In this document: positions 6,934-13,530 of the stretch, in pieces
Position numbering within the stretch: the first letter of the stretch is position 1
Layout of the letters: each line of letters begins with the position of its first letter
Source of the DNA: Pseudomonadota bacterium
GTDB lineage: Bacteria; Pseudomonadota; Gammaproteobacteria; Xanthomonadales; Xanthomonadaceae
Assembly: GCA_025355485.1 (NCBI GenBank)
Contig: JANXZP010000143.1
Coordinates: 1 to 14,112 of the forward strand
DNA: 14,112 nucleotides
Direction: 5' to 3'
Program-made: the position numbers and the translations under genes
The notes under the pieces: model-generated
The model's database searches: none
What the model saw: only the letters and a program-made list of their open reading frames with translations
What the model was told of the DNA's origin: nothing

Positions 6934-8280
6934 ATGACCAATAATTCAACGCCCATTGCGTGCGACCTGCTGATCGAAGCCGGCTGGATCGTGCCGGTCG
7001 AACCGCATGGCGTGGTGCTCGCGAACCACGCGGTCGCGGTGCGCGAAGGCGAAATTCTTGCGGTACTTCCGATTTCCGAAGCGCGCATCGCGTATCGCCC
7101 GACCGAAACGATCAGCCGTCCGCAGTCGGTACTGATGCCGGGCCTGGTCAATGCGCACACGCACAATCCGATGACCCTGCTGCGCGGGGTCGCTGACGAT
7201 CTGCCGCTGATGCGCTGGTTGACCGAGCATATCTGGCCGATCGAGGCTGCCGTGATCGGCCCGCAGTTCGTTGCCGATGGCATCGAACTTGCGATCGCGG
7301 AAATGCTGCGCGGCGGCACTACCTGCTGCAACGATAATTACTTCTTCCCGGACGTGGCCGCGGCGACGTATCGCAAGCATGGTTTCCGCGCACTGGTCGG
7401 ATTGCCGATCATCGAGTTTCCGACCGCATGGGCGACCACGCAGGACGACTACTTCGATCGCGCCGGCGAAGTGCACGACCTGTATCGCCGCGATCCGCTC
7501 GTGCGCACCTGCTTCGCGCCGCATGCGCCGTACACGGTGTCGGACACGAGCTTCGAGCGCATCCGTGTGCTGTCCGACCAGCTCGACGTGCCGGTGCATT
7601 GCCACGTGCACGAAACCGCGCAGGAAGTCGCGGACGCGCTCAAGCAGCACGGCATGCGACCGCTCGCGCGGCTCGACCGATTGGGGATCGTCAACGATCG
7701 CCTGATCGCCGTGCACATGACCCAATTGACCGACGCCGAGATCGCGTTGTGCGCCGCGCGCGGCGTTTCGGTCGCGCATTGTCCGGAATCCAACCTCAAG
7801 CTTGCTTCGGGTTTTTGCGAAGTCGAAAAATTGCGCCGCGCCGGCGTCAACCTCGCGCTCGGCACCGACGGTTGCGCGAGCAACAACGACCTCGACATGT
7901 TCGGTGAAATGCGCAGCGCTGCGCTGCTTGCAAAAGCCGTCGCCAACGACGCCTCCGCACTGGACGCCGCCAGCACGCTGCGCATGGCCACGCTCGGCGG
8001 CGCGGTCGCGATCGGCATGGGCGAAACGATCGGCAGCATCGTGCCGGGCAAACGCGCCGACCTGGCCTGCGTGGACATGGATCGCATCGAAACCCAGCCG
8101 CTGTACGACCCGATCTCGCAACTCGTGTACGCGACCGGTCGCCAGCATGTGACCGACGTATGGATCGATGGCCGGGCAAAATTGCGCGATGGCGCGCTGA
8201 TCGACATCGACACGGCTGCGTTGATCGCTAACGCGCGGCATTGGCGCGAACGCATTGCGATCATCGGGACGAAGTCCTGA
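6934..8280 (+). CDS. mtaD: TRZ/ATZ-family amidohydrolase, probable MTA/SAH deaminase
   Basis: This family deaminates adenosine derivatives such as 5'-methylthioadenosine or S-adenosylhomocysteine to the inosine forms. The 448-residue protein has the amidohydrolase metal and active-site set: NAHTH (H75, H77), H224 with E227 in CHVHETAQE, H261 in AVHMTQ, and D312 in LGTDGCASNN. FAPHAPYTVS at about 194-203 contains the conserved H197. The N- and C-terminal stretches form the usual composite beta-sandwich, with GSIVPGKRADLACVD near residue 370. In Pseudomonas the homologue next to ubiG has been described as a methylthioadenosine deaminase. That context matches here and makes sense beside a SAM-dependent methyltransferase. 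The exact substrate is inference. The start follows efp by nine bases (GCAGG just upstream), and the stop overlaps the next ATG (TGATG). Confidence 0.88.
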   Translation: MTNNSTPIACDLLIEAGWIVPVEPHGVVLANHAVAVREGEILAVLPISEARIAYRPTETISRPQSVLMPGLVNAHTHNPMTLLRGVADDLPLMRWLTEHIWPIEAAVIGPQFVADGIELAIAEMLRGGTTCCNDNYFFPDVAAATYRKHGFRALVGLPIIEFPTAWATTQDDYFDRAGEVHDLYRRDPLVRTCFAPHAPYTVSDTSFERIRVLSDQLDVPVHCHVHETAQEVADALKQHGMRPLARLDRLGIVNDRLIAVHMTQLTDAEIALCAARGVSVAHCPESNLKLASGFCEVEKLRRAGVNLALGTDGCASNNDLDMFGEMRSAALLAKAVANDASALDAASTLRMATLGGAVAIGMGETIGSIVPGKRADLACVDMDRIETQPLYDPISQLVYATGRQHVTDVWIDGRAKLRDGALIDIDTAALIANARHWRERIAIIGTKS

Positions 8281-8477
8281 TGACGCTCGAGCAAGCAAAC
8301 TTCGATCAAGCCGAACTCGACAAATTCGGCGATCTTGCCCATCGATGGTGGGGCGAAGCGGCGTGCTTGCGAGAGTCCGGTGGACTCTCGCGCGTCGCTG
8401 AGCGACCGGCCATGGATGGCCGGGCCGAAGCCAAACACCATGGATGGTTCGGAGCGCTTTGCGAAGGTGCGCGATGA
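8280..8477 (+). pseudogene. Truncated duplicate of the ubiG start fused to a repeat element (65-codon open frame)
   Basis: The frame starts at ATG 8280, overlapping the deaminase stop by one base, and ends with TGA 8475-8477, overlapping the ubiG ATG (8474) as ATGA. Residues 7-24 match UbiG residues 7-24 with one difference (G/A); that is the N-terminal segment before the methyltransferase domain. After the Trp-Trp pair the similarity stops and the frame runs through a palindromic repeat. At DNA level 8298-8351 and 8492-8545 share 42 of 54 bases, and nine of the ten changed codons are synonymous. It has no methyltransferase domain and cannot be an enzyme. It may be a remnant, or a leader frame that keeps ubiG translationally coupled to the gene before it. 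Whether the peptide is made or stable is unknown. Confidence 0.75.
8369..8447. repeat. Palindromic repeat element with paired CCATGGATGG cores
   Basis: Three palindromes follow each other: GCGAGAGTCC (8369-8378) with GGACTCTCGC (8382-8391), GTCGC (8394-8398) with GCGAC (8402-8406), and CCGGCCAT (8406-8413) with ATGGCCGG (8416-8423). CCATGGATGG occurs at 8410-8419 and 8438-8447. The same paired core is present on the minus strand at 1157-1191 and 1261-1295. Hairpin followed by two cores is also the order at 1355-1261 read on the minus strand. It looks like a dispersed REP- or MITE-like family without coding capacity. Confidence 0.7.
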
Positions 8478-9199
8478 CTGCGACACCCGCGAATTTTGAT
8501 CAAGCCGAACTCGACAAGTTTGCGGACTTGGCACACCGGTGGTGGGATCCTCAGGGCCCGCAGCGTGCCCTGCACGAACTCAACCCGACACGCCTGGCTT
8601 ATGTGCGTTCGCGCTGCGCGTTGCGCGGCGCCGCGGTGCTCGATGTCGGTTGCGGCGCTGGCCTGCTCAGCGAGGCGCTGGCGGGCGAGGGCGCTGACGT
8701 CGTTGCGCTCGACCTCGCGCCGGGGCTGATCGACATCGCGAAATTGCACCTGCTCGAATCGCAGGCGACGCGACCGTCGTTGCGCGTCGATTACCGACTG
8801 CAATCGGTGGAATCCATCGCGATCGAGCTACCGGGAAAATTCGACGCGATCACCTGCATGGAAATGCTCGAACACGTGCCCGACCCGGCATCGGTGGTGC
8901 GCGCGTGCGCGACCCTGCTCAAGCCGGGTGGACGCCTGTTCGTATCCACCCTTAACCGCACGCCGGCGGCGTTCGCGCTGGCGATCGTCGGCGCCGAATA
9001 TATCGCCGGACTGCTGCCAAAAGGCACCCACAGCTATGCGCAGTTCATCCGTCCGGCCGAACTTGCGGCGTGGTTGCGCGCAGCGGGGTTGCAACTCGAA
9101 GACGTCAGCGGCCTGCACTACAACCCGCTCACGCGGCGCGCGACGCTGGGCCGGCGTACCGAGGTCAATTACCTTGCGTGCGCCGTGAAACCCGCATGA
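8474..9199 (+). CDS. ubiG: Ubiquinone biosynthesis O-methyltransferase
   Basis: UbiG carries out both O-methylations of ubiquinone synthesis with SAM, at the inner face of the cytoplasmic membrane. From ATG 8474 the protein has 241 residues, the usual length. The N-terminal segment (FDQAELDKFADLAHRWWDP) and HELNP precede a Rossmann methyltransferase fold with motif I VLDVGCGAG at 55-63. The CMEMLEHVPDP motif and the UbiG-type segment VGAEYIAGLLPKGTHSY follow; the latter includes the region thought to contact membrane. GLHYNP and a VNYLACAV end complete the match. The start overlaps the stop of the short frame before it (ATGA), and the stop overlaps the mupP ATG in the same way. A partial copy of its own 5' end lies 194 bases upstream. 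Confidence 0.96.
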   Translation: MTATPANFDQAELDKFADLAHRWWDPQGPQRALHELNPTRLAYVRSRCALRGAAVLDVGCGAGLLSEALAGEGADVVALDLAPGLIDIAKLHLLESQATRPSLRVDYRLQSVESIAIELPGKFDAITCMEMLEHVPDPASVVRACATLLKPGGRLFVSTLNRTPAAFALAIVGAEYIAGLLPKGTHSYAQFIRPAELAAWLRAAGLQLEDVSGLHYNPLTRRATLGRRTEVNYLACAVKPA

Positions 9200-9879
9200 G
9201 CCTGCACGGCATCGAATGCGTGCTGTTCGATCTCGACGGCACCTTGGTGCACAGCGCGCCCGACCTGCTCGAGGCGGTCAATCGCGTGCTCGCCGATGCG
9301 GGTGCGCCGCCGCTGCGCCTGGACGAGTTACGTCCGGTGGTGTCCAAGGGCGCGCGGGCGATGCTGGCGCTCGCGTTTCCGCAACGCGATGCCGCGCAAC
9401 GCGAATTGCTCGTCCAACCGATGCTGGATCACTACGCCAGCGCGATCGCGGTGCATACACGCCCGTTCGATGGTGTCGAATCCCTGCTGGCGCGCATCGA
9501 ACGCGCGGGCCTGCGCTGGGGCATCATCACCAACAAGTCCGAGGCGCTCGCGCGCGAGGTGGTGCATGCGATGGGCTGGAGCGAACGCAGCGCGGTGCTG
9601 ATCGGCGGCGATACGTTGCCGACCAGGAAGCCATCGCCAGCGCAACTGTTGCACGCGTGCGAACTGCTCGGCATGACTCCGGATCAATCCATCTACGTCG
9701 GCGACGACGAACGCGACATCCAGGCCGCGCGCGCGGCGGGCATGCCATCGGTGGCGGCGCTGTGGGGCTATCGCGAAGCGCACGAGAAGCCCGAAGACTG
9801 GCAAGCCGATCGCTGCATCGCGCATCCGCTGGAGCTGTGCTTCGAGCTCGCCGAAGGCATCGTGCGTGACCGCGCCTGA
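9196..9879 (+). CDS. mupP: HAD phosphatase, probable N-acetylmuramic acid 6-phosphate phosphatase MupP (often annotated Gph)
   Basis: MupP dephosphorylates MurNAc-6-P so that AmgK and MurU can return it to UDP-MurNAc in peptidoglycan recycling. The 227-residue protein is a class I HAD with motif I DLDGT (about 12-16), motif II TNK (about 113-115), a motif III lysine in RKPSP, and motif IV GDDERD. A helical cap starts near residue 20. VSKGARAML at about 50-58 and the late WGYREAHEKPEDWQAD...HPLEL block resemble Pseudomonas MupP (SGGARAM, and a Tyr-rich block with NPDNWGAD and HPLEL). Pseudomonas mupP also directly follows ubiG. Phosphoglycolate phosphatase is the alternative and the usual automatic label. 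I rate MupP as more likely from motif and synteny, both recalled rather than searched. The start overlaps ubiG (ATGA). Confidence 0.8.
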   Translation: MSLHGIECVLFDLDGTLVHSAPDLLEAVNRVLADAGAPPLRLDELRPVVSKGARAMLALAFPQRDAAQRELLVQPMLDHYASAIAVHTRPFDGVESLLARIERAGLRWGIITNKSEALAREVVHAMGWSERSAVLIGGDTLPTRKPSPAQLLHACELLGMTPDQSIYVGDDERDIQAARAAGMPSVAALWGYREAHEKPEDWQADRCIAHPLELCFELAEGIVRDRA

Positions 9880-10639
9880 GCAGGCCTCCGAATTCATCGC
9901 GAAGTGGCGCGAGCGCGAACCCGAAATGGCGTATGCCGAAGTGTTCTGCCCGCGCCCGTTGCGCGCGCGGTTCGCACTATGGGGCGCGCTGCTGTTCGAA
10001 TTGCGCGCGGCGGCGTTCGAACTCAGCGATGCGCGCCTGATCGAGGCCAAATCCGCATGGTGGGCTGACGAATCGCTGCGTTGCGCGCAAGGCGCGCCGC
10101 GGCATCCGCTGACCAAGGCGCTCGCGGTGCCGGGGCTGCCGTGGAACGCATTGGCGCGCGGCATGTTGTCCGTTGCCCAAGCGGAGGTATCGCGACCATC
10201 GGATCGCAACACGTCGCTTGCTTCCGTAGCGCCGCTGGCCGACGGCATCTCCGCGATGGAAGCGGCATTGTTCGGCGCCGATTCATCGGATGATACGAGC
10301 ATCGCGGTCGCGGTTCATCTGCTCAACGAACGCCTGCGCATTGGTCTGGCTGCTGCCGATGGCGGACGTGTACCGCTGTCGTTGCTCGCGCGGCATGGCA
10401 TCACCAGCGCACTGCTCGCGCAGCCGCAGGGCGCGATGGCCGTGTCCGACTGGGCTGCGGAACTCGCATCGGCACTGCCGCAAAATCCCGGCGGCGCGAC
10501 CTTGTATCGGCGTACGCGCTCCGCGTTCGATGCATGGTTGTTGCGCGAACGCGCGGCTGCTCGCGTGCGACACAGCATTCCATCGTTGCGCGCGCTGCGG
10601 CTGGCCTGGCGTGCAGCACGCGCTGGCCGCAGCACGTAA
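9866..10639 (+). CDS. Squalene/phytoene-synthase-fold protein lacking the Asp-rich motifs
   Basis: A 257-residue all-alpha protein starting at GTG 9866 and overlapping mupP by 14 bases. I kept this start because the SEFIAKWREREPE segment looks like the conserved beginning; the first internal ATG (9926) would cut it. Residues 22-86 follow the squalene/phytoene synthase pattern: a helix in the place of the first Asp motif, then AKSAWWADESLRCAQGAPRHPLTKAL at 61-86, like the W-W-E-L...HPVxxAL of that family. The DxxxD prenyl-diphosphate sites are absent: the first helix reads LFELRAAAFELSD and no second motif is evident. It is therefore probably not a prenyl synthase, but a non-catalytic relative. 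Function is unknown. It could be co-translated with mupP. Confidence 0.75.
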   Translation: MTAPEQASEFIAKWREREPEMAYAEVFCPRPLRARFALWGALLFELRAAAFELSDARLIEAKSAWWADESLRCAQGAPRHPLTKALAVPGLPWNALARGMLSVAQAEVSRPSDRNTSLASVAPLADGISAMEAALFGADSSDDTSIAVAVHLLNERLRIGLAAADGGRVPLSLLARHGITSALLAQPQGAMAVSDWAAELASALPQNPGGATLYRRTRSAFDAWLLRERAAARVRHSIPSLRALRLAWRAARAGRST

Positions 10640-10648
10640 AATGAAGTC

Positions 10649-10661
10649 CTGAATTTTTCAG
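10649..10661. other. Small T-rich hairpin between the SQS-fold gene and folE2
   Basis: CTGAA (10649-10653) and TTCAG (10657-10661) pair around TTT. The 5-base stem is too weak to be called a terminator. The 47-base gap ends with the folE2 ribosome-binding site (GAGG, 10676-10679). No Zur-like operator is seen. Confidence 0.2.
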
Positions 10662-10686
10662 ACGAACCGCGACACGAGGTCAACCC

Positions 10687-11679
10687 ATGTCCACCGACCA
10701 GCACGCCGATCCGCTCACGATGCGCACCGACGATGCCGTGAGCCCACTGCCGGATACCGCATCCGAACTCGCCTCGACCCGTCTTGCCGGGCTTGACTGG
10801 GTCGGCATGGATGCGATCGATCTGCCGATCCGCATCGGTGATGGCGATGCGGAGGTGCGCGTGCCGGCGCGGGTGTCGGCCGAGGTCGATCTTGTAGAGA
10901 GCGTTGCGCGTGGCATCCACATGTCGCGGCTATACTTGGCGTTGGACGCTGCCGTGGTCGAACCGTTGTCGCCGCGGATGCTGCACGCGTTGCTGGATGA
11001 ATTTCTTGCATCGCATGCGGGCCTTTCGACGTGCGCGCGCGTGCGGTTCGCGTTCGATCATTTCCTGCGCCGGCCTGCATTGGCCAGCGAGCACAGCGGC
11101 TGGCGGCGTTATCCGGTCGTGCTGACCGCGCTGACCGAGCGCGATGCATTGGCTATCGAGATCGCGTTTGACGTGGTCTATTCGAGCACCTGTCCGGCCT
11201 CGACCGCGCTTGCGCGGCAACTGGTCGCGGAGGATTTCGGCCGCGCGTTTCCGGCCCACACGCCGCTGGATCGCGCCGCCGCGCTGCGCTGGCTTGCCGG
11301 CGAGGACGGCATGCGCGCGACGCCGCACAGCCAGCGCAGTACCGCGACGATCCGCGTGCGGCTCGATCCAGCGATCGATGCATTGCCTTTCACCGCGTTG
11401 ATCGATCGTGCCGAAGCCGCGCTGGGCACGCCGGTACAGACCGCGGTCAAGCGCATCGATGAGCAGGCGTTCGCGCGCCGCAACGGCGAGAACCCGATGT
11501 TCTGCGAGGACGCGGCGCGTCGTTTGCAGGATGCTTTCGCTTCCGGAACGGCGACATGCGATCTTGGAGTTGAAGCTGTCGTCGTGCGGGTCGCCCATCA
11601 CGAAAGCCTGCACGGTCACGATGCGGTGGCATCAGTCGGTCGCGCAGGCATCACAGGCGACCACATCCCCGGCGAGTGA
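10687..11679 (+). CDS. folE2: GTP cyclohydrolase I FolE2 (type IB)
   Basis: FolE2 converts GTP to 7,8-dihydroneopterin triphosphate, the first step to folate and, in many bacteria, queuosine. Unlike FolE it does not need zinc strictly. The 330-residue protein carries the family blocks in order: ARGIHMSRLY at 74-83, VYSSTCPAS with the conserved C169 at 164-172, ATPHSQRS with H214 at 211-218, RRNGENPMFCEDAARRL near 264-280, and HHESLHGHDA at 304-313. The N-terminal 30 residues are a poorly conserved extension. GAGG lies seven bases before the ATG. Queuosine precursor synthesis gives a loose link to gluQ, but they are in different transcription units. Identity is secure; whether it is the only GTP cyclohydrolase cannot be told from this window. 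Confidence 0.95.
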   Translation: MSTDQHADPLTMRTDDAVSPLPDTASELASTRLAGLDWVGMDAIDLPIRIGDGDAEVRVPARVSAEVDLVESVARGIHMSRLYLALDAAVVEPLSPRMLHALLDEFLASHAGLSTCARVRFAFDHFLRRPALASEHSGWRRYPVVLTALTERDALAIEIAFDVVYSSTCPASTALARQLVAEDFGRAFPAHTPLDRAAALRWLAGEDGMRATPHSQRSTATIRVRLDPAIDALPFTALIDRAEAALGTPVQTAVKRIDEQAFARRNGENPMFCEDAARRLQDAFASGTATCDLGVEAVVVRVAHHESLHGHDAVASVGRAGITGDHIPGE

Positions 11680-11717
11680 ACGCGCGCCGGCAGACAGCAA
11701 CGATGTAGCATGCGCGC

Positions 11718-13382
11718 ATGGGGAAACTGCGTTCGGTCGGATTGGCCTTGTGCGGACTGTGGCTCGTGCTGTCGCCGTGCGCCGCGGCGACGACGGATGC
11801 ATCGTTCCGGGTGTATCGCATCGGCGATCTGGCTGGGCCCGCAGCCGAGGTGATTGCGGGTCGGCATGATGCGGCGGCGGTCGCGGTCGCAACGGCGACG
11901 ATCACGCCGACCCCGCGCGTCGGCGGTTGGTGGCGACTCGACGCGCAGCGCGATGTTCCGCAGGAACCGCTACAGGTGCTGGTGCTCGATCTTCCCAACG
12001 ACACGACATCTTCGGCGTGGTTGCCGGGGCGCGCGAAACCCTTGGTTCGCAGTACCGTCGGACTCGATTCCGATCCGGCCTATGGGCCGCGCCTTGCGGT
12101 ATTCCCGCTGGCCGGCGGACTGCGCGCGGGCCAGCATGTCTATCTGTTCGTTGATTCCACCGCGCGTTCTGCCGATCGCCTTCGGATCATGGACGAACAC
12201 GCGATCCGCGTGCAGGATCGTCGCGATGTGCAGATCAACACGCTGATCCACGGCACCCTGCTCGCGCTGATCCTGGTCGGACTCGGGCTCGGCATCACAT
12301 TGCGCGAATCCGACTTCCTGTTGCTTGGCTGCGGGCTCGCGTTCGCGCTGCTGTTCCTGCTCGACAACACGGTCGATCTGTACCGGATCCCGGGGCTGGC
12401 GCCACTGGCGGGCGTACGCGTCGTGCAGCGAATCCTGGGTTCGGGCGCGGCGTTCTTCACCGGCTTGTTCATGCTGCGCTACCTGCAGATGGAGCAACGC
12501 GCGCCGCTGCTCGCACGTATCCAGCGATGGATGCTTGCTGTCTACGTGTTCGTGGTCGTGGTGAGTTTCGTTCCGCGCATCGGTCTGTGGCAATGGCCGC
12601 TGGTCGGCAATATCGCGGTGCTGGTCAGCGTGATTGTCGGTTTCATCGCGGCGGTGAAAGGCGCGCTGGCCGGCGATCGGCCGTCGCAGATGTTTCTGTG
12701 GTCATGGCTGCCGTTGCTGATCCTGTTGTCGTGGCGCGTGCTGGAGATCAACCTGGGATGGCCCGCGAACGAGATGCTGCAGTACGCGTTTCCGGCCAGC
12801 TTCGTGCTTGCCGGCGTGTTGTTGATGATCGGGCTGGGCGACCGCATGCTGCAGTACAAGCGCGAGCGCGATGCGTCCAACCTGCTCGCGCGCCGCGATC
12901 CGCTCACCGAGGTCTACAATCGCCGCGCACTCGACGAACGCCTGCACGCCGCTGCCCACGAGGCGGGTCACCGGTCGCAGCCGCTGGCTCTGCTGTTCGC
13001 CGACCTCGATCATTTCAAGCGCATCAACGACGAACATGGCCACGACATCGGCGATGCCTGCTTGCGCGAAGTGGCGCGACGCCTGCGCAGCGTACTGCGC
13101 TTCGGCGACGTACTCGGCCGTTACGGCGGAGAGGAATTCGTGATCGGCCTGCCGCGCACGGCCGTCGATGATGCCTGCGCAATGGCCGAACGCATCCGCC
13201 AGGCGATCAGGTCGGAGCCGATCGTCTGCGGCGACGTCGCGATTTCGATCACGCTGAGCATCGGCGTCGCGGTGCTGCACGACGGACTGGCCGGTTTCGA
13301 CGAGGCGATGAGGAGTGCGGATCGCGCGCTGTACGTGAGCAAGCGCGAGGGCCGCGATCGCGTCAGCATGCTTCCGGCCTGA
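11718..13382 (+). CDS. Membrane diguanylate cyclase with periplasmic sensor and seven TM segments
   Basis: A 554-residue protein of the 7TMR-DISM-plus-GGDEF design, making c-di-GMP from GTP at the inner membrane. An N-terminal signal sequence (about 1-24, hydrophobic core ending in CAAAT) precedes a periplasmic domain (about 25-172; WWRLDA near 71 recalls 7TMR-DISMED2). Seven hydrophobic segments follow at about 176-194, 199-217, 238-254, 271-287, 295-315, 326-342 and 356-374. A short linker with charged heptads (DRMLQYKRERDASNLLARRD) leads to the GGDEF domain (about 390-550). The active site is intact: DLDHFKRIND at 429-438 and GGEEF at 470-474. The product-inhibition I-site RFGD (461-464) lies at the standard five-residue spacing. 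The start ATG 11718 has no strong ribosome-binding site; it is 38 bases after folE2. The signal sensed is unknown. Confidence 0.92.
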   Translation: MGKLRSVGLALCGLWLVLSPCAAATTDASFRVYRIGDLAGPAAEVIAGRHDAAAVAVATATITPTPRVGGWWRLDAQRDVPQEPLQVLVLDLPNDTTSSAWLPGRAKPLVRSTVGLDSDPAYGPRLAVFPLAGGLRAGQHVYLFVDSTARSADRLRIMDEHAIRVQDRRDVQINTLIHGTLLALILVGLGLGITLRESDFLLLGCGLAFALLFLLDNTVDLYRIPGLAPLAGVRVVQRILGSGAAFFTGLFMLRYLQMEQRAPLLARIQRWMLAVYVFVVVVSFVPRIGLWQWPLVGNIAVLVSVIVGFIAAVKGALAGDRPSQMFLWSWLPLLILLSWRVLEINLGWPANEMLQYAFPASFVLAGVLLMIGLGDRMLQYKRERDASNLLARRDPLTEVYNRRALDERLHAAAHEAGHRSQPLALLFADLDHFKRINDEHGHDIGDACLREVARRLRSVLRFGDVLGRYGGEEFVIGLPRTAVDDACAMAERIRQAIRSEPIVCGDVAISITLSIGVAVLHDGLAGFDEAMRSADRALYVSKREGRDRVSMLPA

Positions 13383-13460
13383 TGATCCGGGAGGTAGGGT
13401 GATCGCAGAACTGGGGCGTAGCATCAGGCTATTCCCCGGGAGCAGCGACGAGACTTCGCA

Positions 13461-13504
13461 GGCGGATGCTTGCGCACCGCCGTTTTCATGCAACATTGGC
13501 GGTG
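13461..13504 (+). promoter_or_regulatory. Two mutually exclusive hairpins in the leader of the DUF2339 gene
   Basis: CACCGCC (13475-13481) can pair with GGCGGTG (13498-13504), or its last five bases can pair with the earlier GGCGG (13461-13465). The second pairing is followed at once by GTTTT, like a weak terminator. Only one can form at a time. It may be a terminator of the cyclase gene, an attenuator, or chance in GC-rich DNA. Nothing else is seen in the 148-base gap 13383-13530. Confidence 0.25.
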
Positions 13505-13530
13505 GAACGACAGACGGGGGCGTAGGGCGC

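Noticed and set aside
6946..8298. A 450-codon minus-strand open frame opposite the deaminase
   Set aside because: Same reason: the plus strand encodes a complete amidohydrolase with all metal ligands, and the antisense product is His/Arg-rich without motifs.
8444..8473. An in-frame ubiG start 10 codons upstream of 8474
   Set aside because: The extension is translated from the repeat element. The ATG at 8474 with ATGA coupling gives the normal UbiG N-terminus and length.
10687..13382. folE2 and the diguanylate cyclase as a linked nucleotide-signalling system, since both use GTP
   Set aside because: They are only neighbours 38 bases apart. Shared substrate is no evidence of a common pathway.
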